From JAAXIE01 sp965204245 (GTDB lineage: Bacteria; Chloroflexota; Dehalococcoidia; Lucifugimonadales; JAAXIE01): 64,000 bases of DNA. The stretch spans positions 248,001-312,000 of the forward strand of contig CBDBED010000006.1 in the NCBI GenBank assembly GCA_965204245.1. The letters are read 5' to 3'. The position numbers were made by a program, and so were the translations under genes. Of the stretch, positions 44,813-53,250 are shown piece by piece (position 1 is the stretch's first letter; each line of letters opens with the position of its first letter). The notes beneath the pieces are model-generated. The model made no database searches. It was not told the origin of the DNA and saw nothing but the letters and a program-made list of their open reading frames with translations.

Positions 44813-46066
44813 CTAGGCCGTCATCAACTCCGACCACCGCCGGAAGAAGTTCCGCTGGTTGATTTCACTGTACCTGTAATCACTGGCCCGGGCCATCAAC
44901 TCCTCATCAAACCCCTCATGTCCCAGACCCATCTGCACGTTCAGTGGAATCTTCCGCGACACGTACCCCTTGCAGGTGGTGGTGCATTCCTGCCAGTTGT
45001 CCATGTCGTCCTGCTCCAGAATCCCCGACGGCCCAAAAGTCCGCACGCTGCTCCTGCGAATCGCATCCTTCACGTCCTGCGGCGCCCTCTTATCTGAGTA
45101 AACACTGGCCCAGACCTCCGTGTGGAAGGGCCCCCGCGGCTGCCATAACCGCAGTGTGTAGGTGGTGGCCCTCACCAGCCCCAAGTTGGGGAAGAGGTTC
45201 GCCACAATCGGTTTGCAACCCTGCATCCGCGGCCCCAAACGCGCCTCCACGTCCCCACGCACCTGCGACTCATACTCCTTCACCGCAGCCACAGGCGGGT
45301 CCGACGGGTCGTCAGGATGCACCACCTGCACCCCGTGCCCGTTCTCCAGCGACACCTGCCTGCCCCGCAGATCGCTCCTTCTCACACCCGACCCATCCGT
45401 AACCCCCACCTGCAATGCAGATATATGAGTCCATCCGAAATGATACCCATCCCCCACGAAACTCTCGGCCGCAAACTTCCAGTTGCACGGCATGATCCAC
45501 TTATGCAAGCCGGGAAACACCTCCACCCCGCCCTCATGCCTGTCAAAGATTGCATCCAGATACCAAGTGGTCTCTCCCAGATACTCCCTCAAAGAAGGCG
45601 CGTTGCCATCGAATGTCGCAAACAGCAGCCCCTTGTAGCTGTCCAGTTGCGCCACCGGGGCCAGCCCCCACTTGGACGTATCCAGCTCCCCGTAATACGC
45701 CTCTTTCAAACTCGGCACCGCCGTCAGCTTCCCATCCGTCCCATACGTCCAGCCATGATAAGCACAGACGAAACTCGAAGCATTCCCCGAATCAGCCCGG
45801 CACACCCTGTTGCCCCGGTGCCGGCATACGTTCAGAAATGCATGGAGTTTTCCGACGCCATCCCGCGTTACCACCACCGGGTCTTCCCCCATGTAAGTGG
45901 TAAAGAAGTCGCCCGGATTCGGCAACTGGCTCTCATGCCCTAGGAAGAGCCAGCACTTGGCGAAAATCCTCTCCATCTCCTCTTGGTAAATCTCTTTTTC
46001 CACAAATATTCGCTTGTCTACCAAACCAACTTCGGCGTCAACCAGTCCCCTAACGTCCGTCGCCAT
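44813..46066 (-). CDS. Rieske non-heme iron oxygenase, alpha subunit
   Basis: A 417-residue ring-hydroxylating oxygenase alpha subunit. The Rieske 2Fe-2S motif is CRHRG ... CAYHGW (Cys81, His83, Cys101, His104). The mononuclear iron site is in GDGYHFGWTH with a downstream Asp. The ATG at 46066 is chosen because GGAGG lies 6 bases before it; a TTG two codons earlier is possible. These enzymes hydroxylate or demethylate aromatic rings, amines or other substrates with O2 and electrons from a reductase. No beta subunit, ferredoxin or reductase gene is adjacent, so electron partners must lie elsewhere. Its promoter is at 46102-46130. Confidence 0.92.
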   Translation of the reverse strand: MATDVRGLVDAEVGLVDKRIFVEKEIYQEEMERIFAKCWLFLGHESQLPNPGDFFTTYMGEDPVVVTRDGVGKLHAFLNVCRHRGNRVCRADSGNASSFVCAYHGWTYGTDGKLTAVPSLKEAYYGELDTSKWGLAPVAQLDSYKGLLFATFDGNAPSLREYLGETTWYLDAIFDRHEGGVEVFPGLHKWIMPCNWKFAAESFVGDGYHFGWTHISALQVGVTDGSGVRRSDLRGRQVSLENGHGVQVVHPDDPSDPPVAAVKEYESQVRGDVEARLGPRMQGCKPIVANLFPNLGLVRATTYTLRLWQPRGPFHTEVWASVYSDKRAPQDVKDAIRRSSVRTFGPSGILEQDDMDNWQECTTTCKGYVSRKIPLNVQMGLGHEGFDEELMARASDYRYSEINQRNFFRRWSELMTA

Positions 46067-46101
46067 ACCCAACCTCCGTCATTTGGTTCCGGTTTCGTCA
46101 C

Positions 46102-46130
46102 CCTATAACACCACGCTCGCTAAGCGTCAA
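46102..46130 (-). promoter_or_regulatory. Promoter of the Rieske oxygenase gene
   Basis: Minus strand: TTGACG (46125-46130), 17 bases, TATAGG (46102-46107), 36 bases before the ATG. Confidence 0.6.
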
Positions 46131-46175
46131 GCTAGGAGCGGAAGCCTACTCTAAGTCAGGTATCTTCGGCCGGTC

Positions 46176-47042
46176 TCATTCCGTCATCAGGAGGTCTGAT
46201 ACCGCCGCGCGAACGACCTGCCAGCATATCGAGCAGGTATCCTCATCTGGCATGTCACCATGTAACCGTTGCATGTATGGATGAACTAGGTTCCTGGAGT
46301 CGCGTAGGGCATGACTGAAGCGCTTCACATCACCTTGAAGCCATCCAACCTCATGAGCCACGTCAATCAACGCGGAAAGTCCCCAATCTTGAATTGGCTT
46401 GGGTTTTCCACTCTTGTCTTTTGGTGCGCTTCGGGCACGGTTTCCGACTTCCCGATTTTCCTCTAGCTTATGAAGCAATACTCCCTCGAGTATGCTTCCC
46501 ATCATAACTACTGCTGCCAAGTGGGCCTGCCCTTGTACACACCGCTGGGATTCTTGCCACCTAAGAGACAATACCTCTGCAAGTGAGGTGTCTTGCACCA
46601 GTCGATGAAAGTTCGGTGAAGGTTGTGTAGCTACGCCTACAACTGGAGACGCGTACATTGCTGGATTACATTTCCTCAGCTGAGGTTCCACACCTAGCAG
46701 CACAATTTCGAACCCCTCTATCCGGGTGATTTTGTTCAGATGGTCAATCACACTTTGGGTTACGCTGTCATCAGCCCGGTATTCCTTGGGGGAAGCTAAC
46801 CTTAGGAGGACTCTTTCAAAGGCATCCTGTCCATTCACTGCTTGCAGGCTTTCAAGAGCAAACCATTTCCTTGTCGAGGATTCGCCGCGTGGTATTACTC
46901 CAGCGCGAGCAAAGAACTCCACAACCTGGCCCTTCGTTCGATACGGACCCGGCGAACCGTAACCGCCACCGCTGCCATCGCCAGCACCACAGATCAACTC
47001 CGCGATGGCTTCAAGCGTAGTGTCATCAAATTTTTGGACCAT
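46176..47042 (-). CDS. Abi-like protein with HEPN-type C-terminal domain
   Basis: A protein of about 288 residues, start at the ATG at 47042 with GGGAG at the right distance; the frame is open to a TTG at 47138. The C-terminal third (about residues 190-288) is helical and contains HALRDSRNLVHPYMQRL, an Rx6H/RxxxH arrangement as in HEPN RNases and the abortive-infection C-terminal family. The N-terminal part has KGQVVEFFARAGV and EGFEIVLLGVEPQLRKCNP, which I do not recognise but which resemble AbiJ-type N-terminal domains in general form. Codon use is more mixed and AT-richer than in fhs next door, consistent with horizontal transfer. It is a single gene without a visible antitoxin partner. 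An RNA-cleaving phage-defence role is inferred only from the motif. Confidence 0.6.
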   Translation of the reverse strand: MVQKFDDTTLEAIAELICGAGDGSGGGYGSPGPYRTKGQVVEFFARAGVIPRGESSTRKWFALESLQAVNGQDAFERVLLRLASPKEYRADDSVTQSVIDHLNKITRIEGFEIVLLGVEPQLRKCNPAMYASPVVGVATQPSPNFHRLVQDTSLAEVLSLRWQESQRCVQGQAHLAAVVMMGSILEGVLLHKLEENREVGNRARSAPKDKSGKPKPIQDWGLSALIDVAHEVGWLQGDVKRFSHALRDSRNLVHPYMQRLHGDMPDEDTCSICWQVVRAAVSDLLMTE

Positions 47043-47257
47043 TCGTCGAATCTCCCGAATTTTCCTAGCCCCAAAAGCGGCTCTGTGATCGTAGCCACCC
47101 AGTCCAAAACCCCTCCTTCCCTGTACCATCCACGCCAAGTAGCGTCAAGGCGCGTGTGGTTGAGCCGGAGGGATTTGATCTCCACAAGTCGAGACTTACC
47201 CCTTAGCCTTCTCATCGGCTAGAATTGCAAACACTAGTCGCCCCTAAAGGAAATACA

Positions 47258-48877
47258 ATGCGCCCGATATCAGAAATAGCCGGGGCCATGGGCCTCGACC
47301 CCCAGACCATCATCCCCTACGGCCATTACAAGGCCAAGATCCCCCTTGAGGCCATGCGCACCAACGGCCCACGCGGCAAAATGGTCGTAGTCACCGGCAT
47401 CACTCCCACCCCCGCAGGCGAGGGCAAGACCACCACCACCGTCGGCCTAGCCCAAGGCCTCGGCCGCCTCGGCAAGCGCGTCGTCGCAACCCTGCGCGAA
47501 CCCGCCTTGGGCCCCATATTCGGCATCAAGGGCGGCGGCACCGGCGGCGGTAAGGCCACCGTCCTCCCCGACGACGAAATCAACGTCCACTTCACCGGCG
47601 ACGCCCACGCCGTCGGCACCGCCCATAATCTCCTTGCCGCCTTCACCGACAACGCAGCCCAGCGCCATCAAATCCCCGGCCTAGACGCCAGCGGTGTCAC
47701 CTGGCGCAGGGTCAGCGACGTCGAAGACCGCTCCCTCCGCCAAGTCACCACCGGCTTGGGAGGCTCCAACAATGCCCCCTTGCGCGAGACCGGTTTCGAC
47801 ATCGTGACCGCCTCCGAGATCATGGCCGTCCTAGCCTTGGCCGCCGGACTCGACGACCTCCGCGCACGCTTGGGCCGCATCGTCGTCGGCTTCACCACCG
47901 ACGGCTCCCCCGTAACCGCCAGTGATGTCGACGCCGTCGGCTCCATGATGTCACTCCTCCGCTACGCCATCCAACCCAACCTTGTCCAGACCGCCGAGGG
48001 TCAGCCCGTCATGATTCACGCTGGCCCCTTCGGCAACATCGCCCACGGCTGCAACTCCGTGGTCGCCGACCGCCTCGCCCTCGGCTACGCCGACTACGTC
48101 GTGACCGAAGCCGGCTTCGGCGCTGACCTCGGCTTCGAGAAGTTCATGCACATCAAGGCCCGCTTCAACGACCTCGAACCCCACGCTGCCGTCCTCGTGG
48201 CATCCGTGCGCGCCCTCAAGTCCCACGGAGGCGTCCCCCTGCGCCAACTCGATACCCCTGATGTCGACGCCGTCAAGCGCGGCCTCCCCAACCTCGAACA
48301 CCTCATCGGCATGATAAAGTCCTTCGGCCTCCCCGTGGTCGTCGCCATGAACTACTTCCCCTCAGACACTGAAGACGAGATGTCGGTTGTAAGAGAATGC
48401 GCAGAGTCAATGGGTGCAATACCCGCCGAAAGCCGCGGCTTCACCGAAGGCGGTGCAGGCTGCGAAGACCTAGCCCAAGCACTCATCCAAGCCACCGACA
48501 ACCCCAAGCCCTCCATAACCTACGTCTACGCCGAGGACGACACCATCGAAGACAAAGTCAACGCCCTATCCCGCGTCGTCTACGGCGCCGACGGCGCCCA
48601 GTGGGCACCCGCCGCCCGCCGCACCCTCCGCCGCTACGAAGACTTGGGCTGGGGCAACCTGCCCGTCTGCATGGCCAAGACCCACCTCTCCATCTCCCAC
48701 AACCCCTCCCTCAAGGGCCGCCCCTCTGGCTACACCTTCGAGGTATCCGATGTCCGGGCCTCCGTCGGCGCTGGCTTCATCTACCCCTTGGCAGGCTCCA
48801 TGGTCACAATGCCCGGCCTCCCCTCCACCCCCCGAAAGCTGGACGTAGACAACAGCGGCAACATATTGGGGCTATGA
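47258..48877 (+). CDS. fhs: Formate-tetrahydrofolate ligase
   Basis: A 539-residue formyltetrahydrofolate synthetase, which makes 10-formyl-THF from formate, THF and ATP. The P-loop is TPTPAGEGKTTTTVGLAQG (about residues 55-73), followed by REPALGPIFGIKGG, the metal/formate region (HFTGDAHAVGTAHNLLAAF) and VVTEAGFGADLGFEKF. The ATG at 47258 has AAGGA before it; an earlier TTG at 47225 lies on a TAGAAT box and is rejected. It supplies one-carbon units, for example from demethylation reactions. Codon use is strongly C-ending. No other folate genes are adjacent. Confidence 0.95.
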   Translation: MRPISEIAGAMGLDPQTIIPYGHYKAKIPLEAMRTNGPRGKMVVVTGITPTPAGEGKTTTTVGLAQGLGRLGKRVVATLREPALGPIFGIKGGGTGGGKATVLPDDEINVHFTGDAHAVGTAHNLLAAFTDNAAQRHQIPGLDASGVTWRRVSDVEDRSLRQVTTGLGGSNNAPLRETGFDIVTASEIMAVLALAAGLDDLRARLGRIVVGFTTDGSPVTASDVDAVGSMMSLLRYAIQPNLVQTAEGQPVMIHAGPFGNIAHGCNSVVADRLALGYADYVVTEAGFGADLGFEKFMHIKARFNDLEPHAAVLVASVRALKSHGGVPLRQLDTPDVDAVKRGLPNLEHLIGMIKSFGLPVVVAMNYFPSDTEDEMSVVRECAESMGAIPAESRGFTEGGAGCEDLAQALIQATDNPKPSITYVYAEDDTIEDKVNALSRVVYGADGAQWAPAARRTLRRYEDLGWGNLPVCMAKTHLSISHNPSLKGRPSGYTFEVSDVRASVGAGFIYPLAGSMVTMPGLPSTPRKLDVDNSGNILGL

Positions 48878-48954
48878 ACTAAGGACCTGAACCGTTGAGA
48901 TGAAGGGTCGGTCGCTAGCGACGCTTCGCAGTGGGGGCCAAGCACCGTTCCGAG

Positions 48955-49164
48955 CTATTCCTCGTCATCACCGGCGAGGAACTCAAGTACCTCCGGTGTT
49001 ATTGTGAGCTTCTTTGCTCCGTCCGCTTCCTCTACGCCGAATCGACGGACCGCTTCCCGGAGGCGTTCTTTCGACTTCTCCCGCTCTTCTCGGCGGCCTC
49101 TTTCCTTCAACGCTTCAATGCGCTTTGGCGCCCACAATACCATCAGAGTTAACCCCTCTCTCAT
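48955..49164 (-). CDS. Small charged hypothetical protein
   Basis: A 69-residue reading frame rich in Arg, Lys and Glu (ALKERGRREEREKSKERLREA) with an acidic end (LAGDDEE). The helix-forming middle could be a short coiled coil. AGGAAGGG lies right before the ATG at 49164, and a second ATG at 49143 also has GAGAGGGG before it, which argues for translation. I know no function. It lies alone in the gap between fhs and the peptidase. Confidence 0.45.
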   Translation of the reverse strand: MREGLTLMVLWAPKRIEALKERGRREEREKSKERLREAVRRFGVEEADGAKKLTITPEVLEFLAGDDEE

Positions 49165-49234
49165 TCCCTTCCTCAGAATGAGCGGTCCCTAACCTCGACA
49201 GCATCCCACCTGTCGGGCTATACCTACGATTAGA

Positions 49235-49240
49235 TATAAT
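49235..49240 (+). promoter_or_regulatory. -10 box before the M20 peptidase
   Basis: Perfect TATAAT, 36 bases before the ATG at 49276. No clear -35 box. Confidence 0.35.
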
Positions 49241-49275
49241 TCCAACCATACCCTGATCACACGAGGTTTGCATAC

Positions 49276-50544
49276 ATGCCCGACACCGCAGCCTTGGACT
49301 CTGCCCTCCAGAGCATCGACGGCATGGAAATCGCCCAACTAGCCGCCACCATGGGCTCCATAGCCTCCCCCACCGGCCGCGAGCAGGCCATGGGCGACTT
49401 CCTCTGCCAGTGGCTCGCCGAACAGGGCTTCCAGCCCCAGAGGGACGAAGTCACCGACGGCCGCTGCAACGTCGTCGCCCGTCTCAAGGGCACCGCCCGT
49501 AACGGTGGAGGCAAGTCCCTCATCTTCAACTCCCACATGGACACCATCCTCTACGGCGACGAGGACATCTGGCTCGTCCCCCGCGAGGAATACCACTACA
49601 ACCACGGCTGGGTTGAAGGCGACAAGGCCTTCGGCGAAGGTGTCGTCAACGACAAGGGCCCCATGGCCGCCTTCCTGCTCGGCACCCGCGCCCTGCGGGA
49701 CTCCGGCGTCAAGCTACGCGGCGACATCATCATGACCATGGTCATCGGCGAGATCGGCATGGCTCCCATCGACGAGTTCCAAGGAGGCCGCTACTGGGGC
49801 AAGGGCATCGGTGCCCAGCACCTCATCGACCACGGCCTTACCGGCGACTACTGCCTCAACGCCGAGACCACCAGTTTCGGCATCGCTTGGGCCGACTGCG
49901 GCGCCGCCTACTACAAAGTCACCTTGGCCGGTGGCCGCAGGCTCTACACCCCCTACATCCGTCGCCCCTACACCGCCCAGGAACAACCCAACGCCATCAT
50001 GCGCATGGCCCACTTCATATCGGCCGTCGAGGAATGGGCCTTGGAGTACGAGAAGTCCCACACCTCTTCCTACGAAGGCGGACAGATCATACCCAAGGTG
50101 AACATCGGCGCAGTCCGCGGAGGCGTACCCTTCAAACCAGCCAGCACAGTCGGCGTCTGCAGCGCCTACGTCGATATCCGCATACCCCCAGGGGACGGCC
50201 CGGAGGAAGGTCAACGCGAACTTGAGAAACTCCTCGATTCCCTCGGATTCCCCGGCACCGTCGAATGTTACATGTTCCGCAAGGGCCACATCGGCGAGAA
50301 CATCGGCCCCTTCCGCGACGTATTGGAGAAAGCCCACGACCACGTCATAGGCGGCAAGCCCGGCTTCTGCACCCCGCCCGTCTCCAGCATGTGGCGCGAC
50401 ATCAACATCTTCAACGGCGCAGGCATCCCCAGCATCACCTACGGCCCCGGCAGCGGCCCCAGCGAGATCAGCTACCTGGCCATCGACGAACTCCAACGCG
50501 CCGCCCAAGCCTACGCCGCCACCGCCTACTACGCCTGCCTCTAA
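49276..50544 (+). CDS. M20 family metallopeptidase (ArgE/DapE type)
   Basis: A 422-residue di-zinc amidohydrolase/peptidase. Metal ligands appear in FNSHMDT (His87, Asp89) and GEGVVNDKGPMAAF (bridging Asp). The catalytic Glu region reads MVIGEIGMAP, with GEI in place of the common GEEE, and YCLNAET follows. A lid/dimerisation domain sits at about residues 215-330, and the C-terminal ligand region is YGPGSGPSEISY. ArgE/DapE relatives deacylate N-acyl amino acids; others are dipeptidases or carbamoylases. The EE-to-EI change may alter metal use. Codon use is extremely C-ending. Confidence 0.88.
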   Translation: MPDTAALDSALQSIDGMEIAQLAATMGSIASPTGREQAMGDFLCQWLAEQGFQPQRDEVTDGRCNVVARLKGTARNGGGKSLIFNSHMDTILYGDEDIWLVPREEYHYNHGWVEGDKAFGEGVVNDKGPMAAFLLGTRALRDSGVKLRGDIIMTMVIGEIGMAPIDEFQGGRYWGKGIGAQHLIDHGLTGDYCLNAETTSFGIAWADCGAAYYKVTLAGGRRLYTPYIRRPYTAQEQPNAIMRMAHFISAVEEWALEYEKSHTSSYEGGQIIPKVNIGAVRGGVPFKPASTVGVCSAYVDIRIPPGDGPEEGQRELEKLLDSLGFPGTVECYMFRKGHIGENIGPFRDVLEKAHDHVIGGKPGFCTPPVSSMWRDINIFNGAGIPSITYGPGSGPSEISYLAIDELQRAAQAYAATAYYACL

Positions 50545-50553
50545 CCCCACGTC

Positions 50554-50582
50554 TTGACAACACAAAACACCCGTTCTATACT
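50554..50582 (+). promoter_or_regulatory. Near-consensus promoter ahead of the repeat array
   Basis: TTGACA (50554-50559), 17 bases, TATACT (50577-50582), only 9 bases after the M20 gene stop. It is the best promoter in the window by match to consensus. Confidence 0.75.
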
Positions 50583-50685
50583 CGTCTAAGTGCGAGGCTT
50601 CAGTTCCCTGCCCCGCCCGAGGCCCCATGAAAGTCCAAATCCCAACCTGACCGGAACCCGAAAATTGCAGAATTTGTAGTCCCAA

Positions 50686-51100
50686 CAGCTACAAAACTCA
50701 TCGCCGCAGCTACGGCTGGAATGCAATTTTCGCCCGCTGGCACAAGTCGAAGCCGGGCTGGCCCTCGCCGGCACCTGCCTCTTGACAGGGCGCGTACATG
50801 AGTTCTATGTTTCGCCATGGTCTTGCTGCTTTCGTCCTTCACCGCCTCCATCATGTTTCGGCAGCCCGAAAAGGGCCGAAACACGCCAAAATCGGGCACC
50901 TTCACAAATGTCACACTGTGGCCTCCGGCCAGATACGAAAATGTCACAACTGCCTCAAAAGTGTGACGTCTGTGACATCCCCAGATACGAAAATCGTGTC
51001 ACACTTTTTCGTAGCTGGCCAGCTAGGAAAATGTCACAAATGTCACACTTCCCAGCTACAAAAACGCGTTTTTAGCTACGAACACTGTGACATTGTGACA
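50686..51100. repeat. Two-motif repeat array A (CAGMTACRAAA + TGTCACA)
   Basis: About eight copies of CAG(C/A)TAC(G/A)AAA or close variants, starting near 50686, 50707, 50930, 50982, 51011 (reverse), 51020, 51053 and 51073. Between the later ones are eight exact copies of TGTCACA or its complement (50909, 50942, 50971, 50997, 51032, 51041, 51086, 51094) within 192 bases. Copies occur in both orientations, so the RNA could fold into many alternative stems. Confidence 0.75.
50782..50811 (+). promoter_or_regulatory. Second possible promoter ahead of the array
   Basis: TTGACA (50782-50787), 18 bases, TATGTT (50806-50811). Confidence 0.4.
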
Positions 51101-51157
51101 TCCCCGCACGCCTCAGCACCATTGGTTGCCCGCCAGCGGTTGAACGATTCCCGCTAC

Positions 51158-51174
51158 GGTGCTAGCCTAGCACC
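51158..51174. promoter_or_regulatory. Palindrome upstream of the Rieske operon
   Basis: GGTGCTAG-C-CTAGCACC, a perfect palindrome with 8-base arms, ending 33 bases before the ATG at 51208. It has the form of an operator for a dimeric regulator or a small RNA stem. Confidence 0.45.
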
Positions 51175-51207
51175 ATAAGCACCTGTACCTCGAATGAGGA
51201 GGAAGCC

Positions 51208-52479
51208 ATGGCCACCACCATGGGCCCAGCCACCGACTACAACGACCTCATCCTCGAAGACCGCATCCATGGCCGCCTCTATCGCGACCCCGAAATCTTC
51301 GAGGAAGAGTTCACCAACATCTGGTACCGCTCCTGGGTCTACGTCGGCCACGAGAGCGAGGTCCCCGAGCCCGGCGACTACCGCACCAAGCAGATAGGCC
51401 GCCAGCCCCTCATCATGGTGCGCGACGAAAACGGCTCCGTGAACCTCCTCCTCAACCGCTGCCCCCACCGCGGCAATATCGTCTGCCAGAACGAGCGCGG
51501 CAACGCCCACGTCTTCCGCTGCGCCTACCACGGCTGGACCTACAGCAACCGCGGCGACCTTCTCGGCGCAACCTTCGTCGGTGCCTACGGCGACTCCTTC
51601 AACCGCGGCGACTACCGCCTAGCCCCGGTCCCCCGCGTGGACTCCTATCGCGGTCTGGTCTTCGCCAGCATGAGCGACACAGGCCCCACTCTCGCCGAGC
51701 ACCTTGGCCGCGTCACCGAATACCTCGACGCCTTCATCGACTTCTCCCCCGACGGCGAACTCGAAGTCCGCTCCGGCGTCCAGAAAGCCCGCTACCACGG
51801 CAACTGGAAAATGATGGCCGAGAACTCCCTCGAAGGTAACTACCACGGCCACTTCATCCACCAGTTCATCTTCAGCCTCAACCGCCAGCGCCAAGGCGGC
51901 AGCCTCGACACCAATAACCTCAACAACGAGGAAAGCCCCGACAAGGTCATCTACCTCCCCGGCGGCCACATGGTCGAGGACCTAGCCGTCTCCCCCATGC
52001 CCATGGTGGACAAGCACGGCGACGCTTGGAACGAATACTTCGGCGCCCTCAAAGCCAAGTTCGGCGCGGACCAAGCCGACTACATGATGCAATACGGTGC
52101 GCCACTCATCTTCATCTTCCCCAACCTCATCATGATTCAGTCCCAGATCCGCGTCCTCCAGCCCGTCACCCCCACCGAGACCTTCGTCTGGTACTACCCC
52201 ACCCTCCTCAAGGGCGTCCCCCAAGAGGTCAACACCATGCGCCTCCGCGGCCACGAGCGCAGCTACGGCCCAGGCGGCTTCGTCTCCGCCGACGACCTCG
52301 AAATATGCGAGCGCAACCAACTCGGCATGGAAGCCCAAGTCGACGAGTGGCTCTGGCTCAAGCGCGGCCTCCACCGCGAAAGGGTATTCGAAGACGGCAG
52401 CACCTCCGGCCACGGCATGGACGAAAACAACCTCCGCGGCTTCTGGCGCCACTACAGAAACGCAATGTCCGCCCCCTAG
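51208..52479 (+). CDS. Aromatic-ring-hydroxylating oxygenase alpha subunit (Rieske)
   Basis: A 423-residue alpha subunit. The Rieske motif is CPHRG ... CAYHGW (Cys85, His87, Cys105, His108), with the catalytic iron site around ENSLEGNYHGHFIH and an acidic residue near the C-terminus. The ATG follows GAGGAGG. The beta subunit gene lies 35 bases downstream, so this is a two-component oxygenase of the alpha-beta type (benzoate/naphthalene dioxygenase-like). The substrate cannot be deduced. Ferredoxin and reductase genes are absent here. The gene uses C-ending codons almost exclusively. It sits behind repeat array A, which may control it. Confidence 0.93.
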   Translation: MATTMGPATDYNDLILEDRIHGRLYRDPEIFEEEFTNIWYRSWVYVGHESEVPEPGDYRTKQIGRQPLIMVRDENGSVNLLLNRCPHRGNIVCQNERGNAHVFRCAYHGWTYSNRGDLLGATFVGAYGDSFNRGDYRLAPVPRVDSYRGLVFASMSDTGPTLAEHLGRVTEYLDAFIDFSPDGELEVRSGVQKARYHGNWKMMAENSLEGNYHGHFIHQFIFSLNRQRQGGSLDTNNLNNEESPDKVIYLPGGHMVEDLAVSPMPMVDKHGDAWNEYFGALKAKFGADQADYMMQYGAPLIFIFPNLIMIQSQIRVLQPVTPTETFVWYYPTLLKGVPQEVNTMRLRGHERSYGPGGFVSADDLEICERNQLGMEAQVDEWLWLKRGLHRERVFEDGSTSGHGMDENNLRGFWRHYRNAMSAP

Positions 52480-52514
52480 CCCCAACCGGCACTCGGCCTA
52501 AGAGGTACTAGCCA

Positions 52515-52988
52515 TTGACCGTTGACCGTCACGAAATCGAAGACTTCATATACCACGAAGCCCGCCTGTGCGATGAGCAGCGTGGCGACGAGTGGCTGCA
52601 ACTCTGGTCCGACGACGCCCTCTACTGGGTCCCTGCCAACCGCGACGACATCGACCCCACCCGCGAGGTCTCCTTCATTTACGATAACCGCCGCAGCATC
52701 GGCGACCGCGTCGAGCGCCTCAAGCAGGGCCTCGCCTTCGCTCAAGACCCAGCCTCCCGCATGCGCCGCATGCTCTCCAACATCGAAATCGGAGAAGAGG
52801 AAAACGGCGAACTCACCGTCTACGCCAATTTCATGGTCATCGAACTCCGCCGCCGCCAGCAAAATACCTGGGCCGGCCGCATGATGTACCGCCTCCGCCG
52901 AGAAAATGGCGACCTCAAAATGGCCGTCAAGAAAATCATGCTCATCAACAACGACGAGGAGATTCCCGGCTTCCAGTTCCTGCTATAG
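52515..52988 (+). CDS. Aromatic-ring-hydroxylating oxygenase beta subunit
   Basis: A 157-residue beta subunit with the NTF2-like (SnoaL) fold, typical length about 160-180. Family features include IEDFIYHEARLCDEQRGDEWLQLW at the start, DALYWVPANRDD, RMRRMLSNIEI and KMAVKKIMLINND near the end. The start is TTG at 52515, with GAGG about 9 bases upstream. The beta subunit is structural and shapes substrate range in alpha3beta3 oxygenases. It is in an operon with the alpha subunit and the small gene at 53014. Confidence 0.9.
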   Translation: MTVDRHEIEDFIYHEARLCDEQRGDEWLQLWSDDALYWVPANRDDIDPTREVSFIYDNRRSIGDRVERLKQGLAFAQDPASRMRRMLSNIEIGEEENGELTVYANFMVIELRRRQQNTWAGRMMYRLRRENGDLKMAVKKIMLINNDEEIPGFQFLL

Positions 52989-53013
52989 CCGTCAGGACAC
53001 AGCCATTCATCAC

Positions 53014-53244
53014 ATGAACGAAATCGAACTGGCCAACGAATTCGCTTGGGTGCGACTTGAAAAGGACGACGGCGTGGCCAACGGCCCCCGCCTGATGCTC
53101 CGCGACATGCGCACAGGCCGCACCATGTACCTCGACCCCTTGGAACTCGAAGCCATCTCTTGGATGGGCCATCAGGAATTGCTCTCGGTTTTGGCCCCAG
53201 CCTTCACCAGGGCGCGCGAAGCAGCAGAACAACACGGAGCGTAA
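53014..53244 (+). CDS. Small protein of the Rieske operon, unknown
   Basis: A 76-residue protein (ATG at 53014; the frame is open further upstream but that part overlaps the beta subunit gene). It has no Cys, so it is not a ferredoxin. The sequence (NEFAWVRLEKDDGVANGPRL, LMLRDMRTGRTMYLDPLELE, AISWMGHQELLSVL) suggests a compact alpha/beta fold, but I do not recognise it. It lies 25 bases after the beta subunit gene and 6 bases before the peptidase E gene, so it is very probably part of the same transcript. Confidence 0.6.
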   Translation: MNEIELANEFAWVRLEKDDGVANGPRLMLRDMRTGRTMYLDPLELEAISWMGHQELLSVLAPAFTRAREAAEQHGA

Positions 53245-53250
53245 TCGGAT

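Larger units (their letters stand above)
50545..51207 (+). other. Long non-coding leader region upstream of the Rieske operon
   Basis: A gap of 663 bases without a convincing gene (frames here are short and made of the nucleotide repeats). It holds two TTGACA promoters, a dense two-motif repeat array (50686-51100) and a palindrome (51158-51174). If transcription starts at the first promoter, the leader of the Rieske mRNA would be about 620 bases and would contain the whole array. Confidence 0.6.

Noticed and set aside
50686..51100. CRISPR array
   Set aside because: Repeats are only 7-12 bases, unevenly spaced, in both orientations, without uniform spacers, and no cas genes are present.
50798..51178. 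A 126-codon frame across repeat array A with repeated KCHxC
   Set aside because: The apparent Cys/His repeats are a by-product of the TGTCACA motif. The motif occurs in all frames and both orientations, so it is not coding.
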